Origin: Serratia liquefaciens
GTDB lineage: Bacteria; Pseudomonadota; Gammaproteobacteria; Enterobacterales; Enterobacteriaceae
DNA length: 64,000 nt
NCBI RefSeq assembly: GCF_027594825.1
Contig: NZ_CP088930.1
Coordinates: forward strand, 1,921,019 to 1,985,018
Direction of reading: 5' to 3'
This document shows positions 1-9,352 of the stretch, piece after piece (position 1 is the first letter of the stretch; every line of letters starts with the position of its first letter). The notes beneath the pieces were generated by a model, which was not told where the DNA came from, ran no database searches, and saw nothing but the letters and a program-made list of their open reading frames with translations. The position numbers and the translations under genes were made by a program.

Positions 1-862
1 TAGGGAATGCCCCCACCGCCTGCAGCAACGGCGTGCGCAGGAACAGCAGCGTCAGTGAATAGGTCGCCGCCACGGCGGTATCGGCCCAGCCCAGGCTGTT
101 GGCCATATAGAACACCAGGCCTATCGCGCCCAGCATCATGATATTCGACCAGTTCACCGCGCTAAGATGAAAGGTATCGGCACGAATAATATGATAACGA
201 TACTCTTCGGCATCCGGCTGGTAGGCCTGGCGAAACAGCGCTTTGGCACGATCGCGGTTCAACGCCAGCTCTTTACGGCCGTCAATGGCTGACTGATAGT
301 GCTGATAGAGTTGCTCTTCGGATTCACGCACGTTGGTCAGGTGACGATAGACCCGCGATACCAGACAGCCGCTGCCAAACACCGTTACCGCGACCCAGAT
401 GGCCGTCACCGCCAGCATCTGCGGCGACAGCCAGCCCAGATAGGCCGCAGATCCCAACGTCAATATCACCCCCTGCACCAGTTCGGGCAAACGCACAAAA
501 GCCAGGGTAATATTGCGAATGTCGCTGGCCAGGCTCGCCAACAGCGCAGCACTGCCCAACTGTTCAATCCGCTCAATAGGGGTATCCAGGATCCGTTTCA
601 CCAGTTGACCCCGTAGCCGGAACACAAAGTGGTGGCCCAGGGTGGTCAGCGCCAACTGCGAACCCAGCGTCACTGCCATCAGCAATGCCAGCAACCCGAG
701 AAACTCCGGCAATACCGCCAGCGGATCGCCCGCCGCCGTCATCAGCCGCAGGTTGATAAAGGCAATGATGCCGATACCCAATGCCGCGCTGGCCATGGTC
801 AACGCCATTACCGCCACAAACGGCCAGCGATATTGGCGGTAAACCACCCGTAGCAACTCCAT
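1..862 (-). CDS. yojI: YojI-type ABC exporter (microcin/peptide efflux), N-terminal 287 residues, cut by window edge
   Basis: This reading frame runs off the left end of the window, so only the membrane half of the protein is present. It starts [15 protein letters not shown] and contains [13 protein letters not shown] and [18 protein letters not shown], which I recognise as closely matching E. coli YojI, an inner-membrane half-transporter that exports microcin J25 and related peptides. Several hydrophobic segments of the exporter fold are visible; the ATPase domain lies outside the window. The ATG at 862 follows an AAGGG stretch at a suitable distance. The gene is divergent from a LysR gene, and a Fur-like site lies between the two. 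The family is well matched; the natural substrate in this organism is unknown. Confidence 0.88.
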   Translation of the reverse strand, partial: MELLRVVYRQYRWPFVAVMALTMASAALGIGIIAFINLRLMTAAGDPLAVLPEFLGLLALLMAVTLGSQLALTTLGHHFVFRLRGQLVKRILDTPIERIEQLGSAALLASLASDIRNITLAFVRLPELVQGVILTLGSAAYLGWLSPQMLAVTAIWVAVTVFGSGCLVSRVYRHLTNVRESEEQLYQHYQSAIDGRKELALNRDRAKALFRQAYQPDAEEYRYHIIRADTFHLSAVNWSNIMMLGAIGLVFYMANSLGWADTAVAATYSLTLLFLRTPLLQAVGAFP

Positions 863-923
863 GAAAAACCCTTACCCTGAAATATTGAGATGGCAGGCAT
901 TGTAAGCGGCCAAAAAGTGATAT

Positions 924-938
924 CAATAACAATTCTCA
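924..938. promoter_or_regulatory. Fur-box-like site between yojI and the LysR gene
   Basis: Read on the minus strand the 15 bases are TGAGAATTGTTATTG. They match the 7-1-7 Fur consensus TGATAATNATTATCA at 11 of 14 defined positions. The site is about 60 bases upstream of the yojI start and about 80 bases upstream of the LysR start, so it could couple either gene to iron. This is a motif match only. Confidence 0.45.
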
Positions 939-1015
939 TATTGTCGTCGACGATTGATTCCTGCCCGAGAGGATTTACACTGGCTGGAGATCTGGGACAA
1001 GGAAAACCAAGACTG

Positions 1016-1936
1016 ATGCTGCCTACACATGAATATGCCAACGATTTGATCCTGTTCGCCTTAATTGTTGATTGCGGTTCTTTCAGCAAAGCCGCGGAAA
1101 CGGCCGGTATCACCAGTTCGGTGGTCAGCAAGCGTATTGGACGCCTGGAGAAATCCCTAGGTGCACGCCTGCTTTATCGCACCACACGCAGCCTGACGCT
1201 GACGGAAAATGGCCGCAGCCTGTATCGCCAGGCCAAAGAGATCAGCGCCAAAATTCAGGATGCGCTGAACCTCGTCAGCGAAAACAGCGACGAATTGACC
1301 GGCGTTATCCGCATGTCGGTGCCGACCATTTCGGGCGAGCTGCTGCTCAGCGAGAGCGTGGCGGAATTCTGTGCGCGGCATCCGAACCTGAAGGTGGAGA
1401 TGCGGCTGGAGAATCGCTTTGCCGATCTGGTCAACGAAGGGATAGATCTGGCGATCCGCACCGGCACCCTGCCAGATTCAAGCCTCATCGCACGCCACAT
1501 TCTTGACTCCCGTTGGGTGATAGTCTGCTCGCCCGGTTACCTGCAGCAGCACGCCGAACCCCATTCGGCCGACGACCTGCTCAAACATAACTGCCTGACC
1601 TATACCTATCAGGAAAGTGGTACCGACAACTGGCTGATGAAGCCACCGGGCGGCAGCGAGATTTATGAGCTGCAGGTCAAAGGCAATTTGTCCGCCAATA
1701 ACGCGCGGGCCATCCGCAAGGCGGCGATCGGCGGTTATGGCATCGCCATGGTGCCACGTTGCATGGTGTTCGAGGATTTGCAGGAAGGCACGCTGGTAGA
1801 AGTTTTGTCCGGCCACTGTGGCAAGGTATTAGGCGTTTATGCGGTCTACCCTTATACCCGCAATTTACCGCTAAAAACCCGGTTACTGATCGAACATATC
1901 ATCGCGGACTATCAAAATATCAGCCATTATTTTTGA
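1016..1936 (+). CDS. LysR-family transcriptional regulator upstream of lldPD
   Basis: A 306-residue LysR regulator. The N-terminal winged helix-turn-helix is visible at about residues 5-65 (FALIVDCGSFSKAAETAGITSSVVSKRIGRLE), followed by the substrate-binding-like effector domain from about residue 90 (VIRMSVPTISGELL). The open frame extends upstream to 890, but the ATG at 1016 gives the usual LysR length and N-terminus. It is on the same strand as the L-lactate permease and dehydrogenase genes, 336 bases away. No GntR-type lldR gene is present, so this protein is a plausible lactate-operon regulator; that link is inferred from position. It is also divergent from yojI. Confidence 0.85.
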   Translation: MLPTHEYANDLILFALIVDCGSFSKAAETAGITSSVVSKRIGRLEKSLGARLLYRTTRSLTLTENGRSLYRQAKEISAKIQDALNLVSENSDELTGVIRMSVPTISGELLLSESVAEFCARHPNLKVEMRLENRFADLVNEGIDLAIRTGTLPDSSLIARHILDSRWVIVCSPGYLQQHAEPHSADDLLKHNCLTYTYQESGTDNWLMKPPGGSEIYELQVKGNLSANNARAIRKAAIGGYGIAMVPRCMVFEDLQEGTLVEVLSGHCGKVLGVYAVYPYTRNLPLKTRLLIEHIIADYQNISHYF

Positions 1937-2272
1937 GGCCGATCACAATATCCTTCCTTTCAGCCGCAGGATGCCGGCGCGGGATTACAGCATTTTTAGA
2001 TATAATCTATGGTGAATTAACGCCTAATTAATGTGATCCATCCCCATCTCCGCTTTAATTAAATAACCAATTCCTTGATTTTTAAATCAATATTCCTTAC
2101 CCCTTCATGTACCAATAATCCCATTTTGTAATCATCACGCTGACGCTTTTCGATGTTAAAAAATTGCCGTATAGCACCGCCTCCAATGTTGTGATTAGAA
2201 TAAAAATGTTGCGGCAATTAACCATTTAGCTACATCTCCGCGAAAATAAAAATAATAACCGAAGAGGATCTT
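1937..2272 (+). promoter_or_regulatory. Upstream region of lldP with an inverted repeat
   Basis: This 336-base AT-rich gap contains no convincing gene. It holds the inverted repeat TTGATTT-TT-AAATCAA at 2075-2090, a plausible operator for a LysR-type dimer, and an AGAGGA ribosome-binding site just before the lldP ATG. I could not fix the -10 and -35 elements with confidence. Confidence 0.5.
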
Positions 2273-3856
2273 ATGTCCCTTTTTTTCAGCGTTGCGCCCA
2301 TCGTCCTGCTGATTTGGATGATGACCAAACGGAATGGCGTTCCCTCTTACCTCGCTCTGCCGCTGACGGCTATCGTCGTATATGCCGTGCAGCTACTGTG
2401 GTTCGACAATGCTCCCCTGCTGTTGCATGCCAATATCGTCACTGCGCTGGTGGCGGTCTTAACCCCTATCACCATCATCGCCGGTGCGATTTTGCTGAAC
2501 AAACTGATGCAGATCAGCGGGGCGGAAAACGTGGTACGCCGCTGGTTGGAGAATATCAGCCCCAATCCCGTGGCACAGTTGATGATCATCGGTTGGGCAT
2601 TCGCGTTCATGATAGAAGGCGCCAGCGGCTTCGGCACGCCGGCGGCTATCGCGGCCCCCATTCTGGTGGGGCTGGGCTTTAACCCACTGCGGGTCGCCCT
2701 GCTGACGTTGGTGATGAACTCGGTGCCCGTCTCCTTCGGCGCCGTGGGCACCCCCACCTGGTTTGGCTTTGCCAATCTGGGCCTGTCGGACGCCAGCATG
2801 TTGGAAATTGGGCGCCAGACCGCGCTGATCCATTTTGTCGCCGGGTTCGTGATCCCGCTGCTGGCATTGCGTTTTATCGTTTCCTGGTGGGACATTCGCC
2901 GCAATTTGCCTTTTATTCTGCTTAGCGTCCTGAGCTGTACCCTGCCCTATCTGCTGCTGGCCCAGGTGAATTATGAGTTTCCGGCGCTGGTCGGCGGCGC
3001 CATTGGCCTGGCGGTGTCGGTGTTGCTGGCCCGCGCCGGCATCGGCCTGGCTCGCGTAGAAAAACAACAGGAAAACGCCCAGCCGGTGCCCTTTATGCAG
3101 GTGCTCAAAGCCATGACGCCGACCCTGCTGCTGATTGCTATCCTGATAGTGACCCGCATCCACCAATTGGGCATCAAAGCGCTGCTCAACAGCACGGCAC
3201 CGCTGTGGCAAGGGAACCTCGGCTGGCTGGGTGAGCTGCGCGTCAGCGACGCCCTGATTATCGAGCTGCAACGGGTGCTCGGCACCTCGGCCGCCGCCAG
3301 CTACAAGACGCTGTACGTGCCCGCGCTGATCCCCTTTCTGCTGGTAGTGCTGCTGTGCATTCCGCTGTTTCGGCTGAACCGTCACCAGGTCAAACAGATG
3401 TTCAGCGAAACCGGTCAACGGATAGCCAGGCCCTTTATCGCCCTGTTGGGTGCCCTGGTGATGGTCAACCTGATGATGCAGGGGGAAAACGACGCGCCGG
3501 TGATCCTGATTGGTAAAGCGCTGGCGGCGCTGACGGGGGAAAGCTGGCTGCTGTTCTCTTCTTTCCTGGGCGCGCTGGGGTCGTTCTTCTCTGGCTCGAA
3601 TACCGTTTCCAACCTGACGTTCGGCGGCATCCAACAATCGATCGCCCTGAGCAGCGGGCTAAACGTCAACCTGACGCTGGCGCTGCAATCCGTCGGGGGC
3701 GCCATGGGCAATATGGTGTGCCTGAACAATATTATCGCCGTCTGTTCGATCCTCGGGATCGGCAACGCCGAAGGAAAAATCATCAGAAAGACCGTGCTGC
3801 CGATGCTGGCGTACGGAGGGATCGCCGCCGTCATGGCCCAGATCCTGGCTCTCTGA
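2273..3856 (+). CDS. lldP: L-lactate permease LldP
   Basis: A 527-residue polytopic inner-membrane protein of the lactate permease family, which imports L-lactate (and usually D-lactate and glycolate) with protons. Hydrophobic helices run the whole length. Family-typical stretches include EGASGFGTPAAIAAPIL near residue 120, GAVGTPTWFG near 160 and GSFFSGSNTVSNLTFG near 440. It is slightly shorter than E. coli LldP (551). It is followed after 34 bases by lldD on the same strand, so the pair forms a lactate uptake and oxidation operon. The E. coli order is lldP-lldR-lldD; here the internal GntR gene is absent. Confidence 0.95.
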   Translation: MSLFFSVAPIVLLIWMMTKRNGVPSYLALPLTAIVVYAVQLLWFDNAPLLLHANIVTALVAVLTPITIIAGAILLNKLMQISGAENVVRRWLENISPNPVAQLMIIGWAFAFMIEGASGFGTPAAIAAPILVGLGFNPLRVALLTLVMNSVPVSFGAVGTPTWFGFANLGLSDASMLEIGRQTALIHFVAGFVIPLLALRFIVSWWDIRRNLPFILLSVLSCTLPYLLLAQVNYEFPALVGGAIGLAVSVLLARAGIGLARVEKQQENAQPVPFMQVLKAMTPTLLLIAILIVTRIHQLGIKALLNSTAPLWQGNLGWLGELRVSDALIIELQRVLGTSAAASYKTLYVPALIPFLLVVLLCIPLFRLNRHQVKQMFSETGQRIARPFIALLGALVMVNLMMQGENDAPVILIGKALAALTGESWLLFSSFLGALGSFFSGSNTVSNLTFGGIQQSIALSSGLNVNLTLALQSVGGAMGNMVCLNNIIAVCSILGIGNAEGKIIRKTVLPMLAYGGIAAVMAQILAL

Positions 3857-3890
3857 TCCAAAGCACGTTATCGAAAGAAGGTAAAAAAAC

Positions 3891-5033
3891 ATGATCATCT
3901 CCGCCTCAACCGACTATCGGGCTGCCGCGCAAGCCAAGCTTCCGCCCTTTTTGTTCCACTATATTGACGGCGGGGCCTACGCGGAGCATACGCTCAAGCG
4001 CAATACCGAAGATCTGGCCGATATCGCCCTGCGCCAGCGCGTGCTGCGCAATATGTCAGACCTGAGTCTGGAAACCCACCTGTTCGGCGAAAAGCTGGCG
4101 ATGCCGGTGATACTGGGTCCGGTCGGGTTAACCGGCATGTATGCCCGTCGCGGCGAAGTACAGGCGGCTCGGGCCGCGGCGCAGAAAGGCATTCCCTTTA
4201 CGCTGTCTACGGTTTCGGTATGCCCGATTGAGGAAGTCGCGCCGGCCATCGATCGGCCCATGTGGTTCCAGCTGTACGTGCTGAAGGACCGTGGCTTTAT
4301 GCGTAATGCGCTCGAGCGTGCCAAAGCGGCCGGGGTGAAAACGCTGGTGTTCACCGTTGATATGCCGGTCCCCGGCGCGCGCTATCGCGACGCCCATTCC
4401 GGTATGAGCGGCCCCAACGCTTCCCTGCGCCGCGTGCTGCAGGCGTTTACTCACCCGCAATGGGCCTGGGACGTTGGCCTGCTGGGGAAACCGCACGATC
4501 TGGGCAATGTGTCAGCCTATCGCGGTAAACCGACCAGTCTCGAAGACTATATCGGCTGGCTGGGGGCCAACTTCGATCCTTCCATCTCCTGGAAAGATCT
4601 GGAGTGGATCCGCGAATTCTGGGAAGGGCCGATGATCATTAAAGGCATTCTGGATCCCGAAGACGCCAAGGATGCGGTGCGATTCGGTGCCGACGGCATC
4701 ATCGTCTCCAACCACGGCGGCCGTCAGTTGGACGGCGTGCTCTCGACCGCACGCGCCATGCCGGCGATCGCCGATGCGGTAAAAGGCGACATTACGTTGC
4801 TGGCCGACTCCGGCATCCGCAGCGGATTGGACGTGGTGCGAATGATCGCTCTGGGGGCTGACAGCGTACTGCTGGGGCGCGCCTTCGTTTACGCGCTGGC
4901 CGCCGCCGGTCAGGCCGGTGTCGCTAACCTGCTGGAGCTGTTGGATAAAGAAATGCGCGTTGCCATGACGCTGACCGGAGCCAAAACCATTGCTGAAATT
5001 GGCGCCGGCTCTTTGGTCCACGGACGCGGCTGA
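3891..5033 (+). CDS. lldD: L-lactate dehydrogenase (quinone-linked, FMN) LldD
   Basis: A 380-residue FMN-dependent alpha-hydroxyacid dehydrogenase that oxidises L-lactate to pyruvate and feeds electrons to the quinone pool at the inner membrane. The active-site motif [10 protein letters not shown] carries the catalytic His at residue 275, the same position as in E. coli LldD. The FMN-binding features [13 protein letters not shown] and [13 protein letters not shown] are also present. The C-terminus ends about 16 residues earlier than in E. coli, after a conserved LTGAK segment, which should leave the barrel intact. An AAGAAGG ribosome-binding site precedes the ATG. It is co-oriented with lldP. 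Confidence 0.95.
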   Translation: MIISASTDYRAAAQAKLPPFLFHYIDGGAYAEHTLKRNTEDLADIALRQRVLRNMSDLSLETHLFGEKLAMPVILGPVGLTGMYARRGEVQAARAAAQKGIPFTLSTVSVCPIEEVAPAIDRPMWFQLYVLKDRGFMRNALERAKAAGVKTLVFTVDMPVPGARYRDAHSGMSGPNASLRRVLQAFTHPQWAWDVGLLGKPHDLGNVSAYRGKPTSLEDYIGWLGANFDPSISWKDLEWIREFWEGPMIIKGILDPEDAKDAVRFGADGIIVSNHGGRQLDGVLSTARAMPAIADAVKGDITLLADSGIRSGLDVVRMIALGADSVLLGRAFVYALAAAGQAGVANLLELLDKEMRVAMTLTGAKTIAEIGAGSLVHGRG

Positions 5034-5042
5034 CACCCTCCC

Positions 5043-5065
5043 CTGGCGGTTCCTGAAGCCGCCAG
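5043..5065 (+). terminator. Hairpin after lldD
   Basis: The arms CTGGCGG and CCGCCAG form a 7-bp stem with a 9-base loop, starting 9 bases after the lldD stop. No T-run follows, so it may be a weak terminator or an mRNA-end stabiliser rather than a classic intrinsic terminator. Confidence 0.4.
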
Positions 5066-5261
5066 CATCATGGCCGTTGCACCCACCGTGGCGACGGCGC
5101 TCTCACCAGCCATGAGCCGTAGTTGCCCGTTGTCACCTGCGGTCTAAACGGGCAACGCCACTCATAAATCGCCCCATGCTAACTTATGCCGATTCAGTCT
5201 GATGATTGTCGGATAACGGGTGCATGATGGTGGCCTGGCCCTTTCTTTTAAGGCATCACCG

Positions 5262-5693
5262 ATGACGACAAAACTCACCGAAGCCGGTTTTTGGCGCAAG
5301 ACCGCGGACTCTTCAACGTTGAAGGAGCCGAGGGTTTTGATCCGGGTCTATGTCGGCGAAGGCGAAATAGACCGCACCATCGCCTTTTATGAACAGCTGC
5401 AGGGAGTGCAGGCAGACATGCGTTTTGATTTTCCTCAACACAGCCTGGTGTTGGCAGCCGTCGGCCCCTTTTTGATCCTGGAAGGGTCGCCAGAGAATTT
5501 GCAGCCCTTCCGCTCTACCGTCGGCACGCTGTTGGTCGATGATATTTATCCCTATCATCAACGCCTGCTGGACGCCGGAGCAGAAATATTTTTCGGTCCG
5601 GTGGAAGTCCCGACCGGTGCCTGTTTCAATGCCCGCCTGCCCGACGGTACGGTGCTGGAATATGTTCACCACCGACCGCGCGACGGCGAGTAA
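5262..5693 (+). CDS. VOC (glyoxalase/bleomycin-resistance fold) protein
   Basis: The protein has the vicinal-oxygen-chelate half-barrel pattern: RVYVGEGEIDRTIAFYEQLQG, then FLILEGSPE, GTLLVDDIYPYHQRLLDAGA, and a C-terminal LPDGTVLEYVHHRP. Such proteins are lyases, dioxygenases or resistance proteins; the substrate cannot be read from sequence. The start is uncertain. The ATG at 5262 (143 residues) is used here, the frame is open back to 5220, and a TTG at 5338 lies 10 bases after an AAGGAG, which would begin almost exactly at the VOC domain. It converges with the LysR gene at 5786. Confidence 0.7.
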   Translation: MTTKLTEAGFWRKTADSSTLKEPRVLIRVYVGEGEIDRTIAFYEQLQGVQADMRFDFPQHSLVLAAVGPFLILEGSPENLQPFRSTVGTLLVDDIYPYHQRLLDAGAEIFFGPVEVPTGACFNARLPDGTVLEYVHHRPRDGE

Positions 5694-5785
5694 AGCCGCC
5701 TGGTTACTCTCGCCGCAAAAAGAAATGCTTGATGGTTTGCCGCAGCCATTGATGCGCGGCACCGCACAAGAGCCCAATGTGCCGT

Positions 5786-6730
5786 TCAGCCGGCGGTAAA
5801 CCCTTCGGCAAAGGCGCCACGCAAATAACGGCTGAACTCCGTCACTGCTCGCGATACCTGGGGCGCATAGGGGCGCACCACATAAAGACTGTCGGCAAAA
5901 GCGCCTATCGGCCGCCAGGCCGGCAGTACCTCAATCAATCGACCGTCCGCCAACGCCTGCTGCGCACTGAAGTCCGGCAGCAAGGCAATACCCAACCCTT
6001 CTGCCGCCGCATCGCGTATCGATTCGCTGTTATTGGTGGCAAAAGGGCCGCTGACCGGCACGCGGATCTTTTCTGCCTTGCCCTGCTGCGCATGTTTAGC
6101 CACGAAACTCCAGCCCGGTTGTTCGGTGCCGCGGGGGTAGTAAAGGCACTGATGCCGTTGCAGATCCGCCGGTGACGTCGGCATACCGTGGCGTGTTACG
6201 TAGTCTGCCGACGCCACCGTCAGGGTTTCGGTTGAGCACAACCGCCAGGCGACATGGGTGTCGGGCAGGCTGTCACTGTGACGGATCGCCAAATCAAAAC
6301 CCTCGGTAGCCAGGGATACCAGCCGATCCGAAACCTCAAGCTGCACCCGCACCTCAGGATTAGCGCGGAGAAAGCCGGTAATGCGCGGCACCAGTTGCTG
6401 GCGGGCAAAAGCCACCGGCGCCGTGACCCGCACCGAACCGCGCAGCGGCCCGGCAGAATCGCAAATGCCGGAAAAGCTCTGCTTAATCTGCTCGAAAGGC
6501 TGGCGCAGCTCCTCGACCAGCCTCGATCCGGCCTCGGTCAGCCTGACGCTGCGGGTGGTCCTCTGCACCAACGGTACCCCGGCCAGCATTTCAATCTCTT
6601 TGATTTTTTGGCTCATGGCCGCTTTGCTGACATCCAACCGCTCCGCCGCCCGGGTATAACTGCCCTGCTCGGCCAACACGGTAAGCCAATGCAAATGGGT
6701 CCACAGAGTTTCTATTTTGGGATTTTTCAT
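5786..6730 (-). CDS. LysR-family regulator divergent from a tautomerase gene
   Basis: A 314-residue LysR protein with the HTH at about residues 12-70 (WLTVLAEQGSYTRAAERLDVS, then KAAMSQKIKEIEMLAG) and an effector-binding domain from about residue 95 (GSVRVTAPVAFARQQLVPRI). It is transcribed away from the tautomerase gene at 6879 across a 148-base gap. This is the classical LysR/target arrangement, so control of that gene is likely but inferred. Its ATG at 6730 gives normal family length. Confidence 0.88.
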   Translation of the reverse strand: MKNPKIETLWTHLHWLTVLAEQGSYTRAAERLDVSKAAMSQKIKEIEMLAGVPLVQRTTRSVRLTEAGSRLVEELRQPFEQIKQSFSGICDSAGPLRGSVRVTAPVAFARQQLVPRITGFLRANPEVRVQLEVSDRLVSLATEGFDLAIRHSDSLPDTHVAWRLCSTETLTVASADYVTRHGMPTSPADLQRHQCLYYPRGTEQPGWSFVAKHAQQGKAEKIRVPVSGPFATNNSESIRDAAAEGLGIALLPDFSAQQALADGRLIEVLPAWRPIGAFADSLYVVRPYAPQVSRAVTEFSRYLRGAFAEGFTAG

Positions 6731-6878
6731 CGTCGACTGTTCATTTATATAAACAATGAGTTCAAGTATAGCGCTTCTTCCCGTTCCGGTGCTTGGCTAA
6801 GATACATGCTCAAAGGCGATGTCAAAACGCTGCCCTGCGTACAGAAAAAACCATTAACTCACTGACAGGATTATTACT

Positions 6879-7268
6879 ATGCCATTACTTATCTTTGATG
6901 TTATCGAAGGCCGCAGCGACGCCGAACTGCAACAATTGCTTGATGCAGCCCACCGTGCCGTCCTCAGCGCCTTTGAGGTTCCCACTCGCGATCGCTACCA
7001 GATTGTTCATGAAAACAAGGCTAAGCACATGGTGATTGAAGATACCGGCCTTAACCTGACCCGTACCCGAGATCTGGTGGTGGTTCGGGTGATTACCAGC
7101 CCGCGAGCCGAAGAGCAAAAACAACGGTTTTATGCCGAGCTTTGCCGTGAGCTGAAAGAAAGCTGCGGGATTGAAGGCGATGACTTAATGGTGTCCATTA
7201 CCACCAACAGCAAGGGTGACTGGAGCTTCGGCAAGGGCGTGGCACAATACCTGACTGGCGATCTTTAA
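6879..7268 (+). CDS. Tautomerase-family protein (Tautomerase_2 type)
   Basis: A 129-residue protein starting MPLLIFDVIEGRSD. After removal of Met it would expose the catalytic N-terminal proline used by the tautomerase superfamily. The central VHENKAKHMVIEDTGLNLTRT and the C-terminal VSITTNSKGDWSFGKG resemble the malonate-semialdehyde-decarboxylase-like tautomerases often found beside a LysR gene. Members act on keto-enol or unsaturated acid substrates; the specific reaction here is unknown. It is preceded by a divergent LysR gene, and a hairpin follows the stop. Confidence 0.82.
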   Translation: MPLLIFDVIEGRSDAELQQLLDAAHRAVLSAFEVPTRDRYQIVHENKAKHMVIEDTGLNLTRTRDLVVVRVITSPRAEEQKQRFYAELCRELKESCGIEGDDLMVSITTNSKGDWSFGKGVAQYLTGDL

Positions 7269-7275
7269 CTTCCGA

Positions 7276-7303
7276 GCCCCAGGCCTGGGTTATCACCTGG
7301 GGC
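7276..7303. terminator. Hairpin between convergent genes
   Basis: GCCCCAGG and CCTGGGGC form a perfect 8-bp stem with a 12-base loop. It lies between the stop of the tautomerase gene and the stop of the ABC transporter gene, so it could end both transcripts. No strong T-run is seen on either side. Confidence 0.45.
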
Positions 7304-7310
7304 AATACTT

Positions 7311-9077
7311 TCAGGACTGCTGCTCTTCGCTATATTGGTTTTGCCACATTGCAGCATAGCGGCCGTTGGCAGCCAGCAAGGCGTCATGCCGCCCACGCTC
7401 AACGATCTCACCGGCCTCCAGCACGATGATTTCATCGGCATCCACCACCGTCGACAGACGGTGCGCGATCACCAATGTGGTATGGTCGCGGCTCACCTCA
7501 CGCAGATGCGCCTGAATTTCGCGCTCGGTCTGGGTATCCAGCGCACTGGTTGCCTCGTCGAACACCAGGATCGCCGGATTTTTCAGGATAGTGCGAGCAA
7601 TCGCCACCCGTTGCTTTTCCCCACCCGACAGCTTGAGCCCGCGCTCGCCCACCCGTGTTTCATACCCATCGGGCAGGCTGACGATAAACTCGTGAATATG
7701 CGCCAACCGAGCCGCGCGCTCGATCTCTTCCTGACTCGAACCGGTTTTGCCGTAACCGATGTTGTAGCCTAACGTATCGTTGAACAACACGGTGTCCTGC
7801 GGCACGATGCCGATGGCCGCGCGCAGGCTGGCCTGCTTCAGGCCGCGGATATCCTGGCCGTCAATCGAGACGGCACCGCCGTTCACGTCGTAGAAACGAA
7901 ACAGCAGCCGGGATAGCGTGGATTTACCGGCCCCCGAAGCGCCGACGACTGCCACCGTGTTGCCGGCCGGAATGGTGAAACTGACGTTTTTCAGGATCGG
8001 CCGACGCTCATCATAGCCAAAGCTGACCGAGTCAAAACTCACCTCACCTGCGCGCAATTGCAACGCTGTCGCATCTGGCCTGTCGACAATTTCCTGCTCT
8101 TCCTGCAGCAGATCGAACATGTTCTCCATGTCGATCAGCGCCTGCCTGACTTCGGCATAAATAAACCCGAAGAAATTCAGCGGCTGATAAAGCTGCAGCA
8201 GATAGGCATTCACCAACACAAAGTCACCGACCGTCATCCGCCCCTGCACAATGCCCTGCGCTGCCATCGCCATCATCACGATCAATCCGATGGAAATAAT
8301 GGCCGTTTGCCCGAGGTTGATGGCGGTAAAACTGAACTGGTTTTTGATGGCGGCATATTCATACAGGCGGCGCGACATATTGAACCGATCGGCCTCAAAA
8401 TCCTCGTTACCGAAGTATTTGACCGTCTCGTAATTCAGCAGGCTGTCGAGCGATTTGCTGTTGGTATCGGCGTTGGCCCGGTTGAGCTCACGCCTGAAAC
8501 GGGTTCGCCAACTGACGGCCATCACGGTGAACAGGATATAGCAGCCCACCGTCACCAAAATCGCCAGCGCAAACCAGCCGTTTAACAGATGCCACATGAT
8601 CACCGAAACCAGGGTGATTTCGAACAGGATAGGAAAAATGGAGAACAGCAGCCGCGAAAGCACCGTCGCCACCGCCTGAGTGCCGCGTTCGATCGACAGC
8701 GACAGCCCGCCGGTCTGCCGCTCCAGGTGAAAACGCAGGCTCAGCGCATGCAACTGTCTAAATACGCGCAATCCCAGCAAGCGGGTCGCATTCTGGCTAA
8801 CGTGCACGAACATCACGTTACGCAACTCTTCAAATAACGCGCCCCCGACGCGCGCCACACCATAGGCCAGGATCAAACCAATGGGGATCGCCAGCATTTG
8901 GGCGGTTTCACCGCTCAAGGCATCGACCATGGCTTTATAAGCCAGCGGCACCAGCGTGATACTGACCTTGGAAACCACCATAAAAACAAAGGCGATCACC
9001 AGGTAATAACGCAGCCTGGGGTTATCTTTAGGCCACAGGTAGGGCAGCAGAAACTTCAATAAGCGGGAACGGTCCAT
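7311..9077 (-). CDS. Atm1/HMT1-type ABC exporter (membrane domain fused to ATPase)
   Basis: A 588-residue half-transporter with about six membrane helices followed by an ATPase. The RQTGGLSLSIERGTQAV and LLNYETVKYFGNEDFEADRF stretches are typical of the Atm1/ABCB7 group, which moves glutathione-linked species and metal-thiol complexes out of the cytosol. ATPase motifs are complete: Walker A GASGAGKS, Q-loop VPQDTVLFND, signature LSGGEKQRV, Walker B ILVFDEATSALD and switch IAHRLST. It probably acts as a homodimer in heavy-metal or electrophile detoxification, as in related bacterial exporters. Length is usual for the family. Confidence 0.9.
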   Translation of the reverse strand: MDRSRLLKFLLPYLWPKDNPRLRYYLVIAFVFMVVSKVSITLVPLAYKAMVDALSGETAQMLAIPIGLILAYGVARVGGALFEELRNVMFVHVSQNATRLLGLRVFRQLHALSLRFHLERQTGGLSLSIERGTQAVATVLSRLLFSIFPILFEITLVSVIMWHLLNGWFALAILVTVGCYILFTVMAVSWRTRFRRELNRANADTNSKSLDSLLNYETVKYFGNEDFEADRFNMSRRLYEYAAIKNQFSFTAINLGQTAIISIGLIVMMAMAAQGIVQGRMTVGDFVLVNAYLLQLYQPLNFFGFIYAEVRQALIDMENMFDLLQEEQEIVDRPDATALQLRAGEVSFDSVSFGYDERRPILKNVSFTIPAGNTVAVVGASGAGKSTLSRLLFRFYDVNGGAVSIDGQDIRGLKQASLRAAIGIVPQDTVLFNDTLGYNIGYGKTGSSQEEIERAARLAHIHEFIVSLPDGYETRVGERGLKLSGGEKQRVAIARTILKNPAILVFDEATSALDTQTEREIQAHLREVSRDHTTLVIAHRLSTVVDADEIIVLEAGEIVERGRHDALLAANGRYAAMWQNQYSEEQQS

Positions 9078-9352
9078 ATCAGGTATCTATTGTCTCAGTC
9101 AGCAGAGCGGCGTGGTTTTTTATATTCTGGCACGTATGCCATGAAAAACCTTCGGTAATTCGCTCTTTTACCTCCTGGCAGTCTGGACAGCAGTGGTTAC
9201 CCCCAGCAAGCAACGGCGTGGCTTTTACACCCTTGTTTACTCATGAGCGGGCCGGTGAAACGCCGATAACTGACCTGATTCACAAGCCCGAATGATCGAA
9301 AGCAAGACAAGGGCCCCATGGCATTGAACTGCCCTGGAAGCCCACACGGATT

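Noticed and set aside
2459..3637. A 392-codon minus-strand frame opposite lldP
   Set aside because: It is a shadow of lldP. The translated sequence is low-complexity Gln/His/Arg and the lldP frame has clear family motifs.
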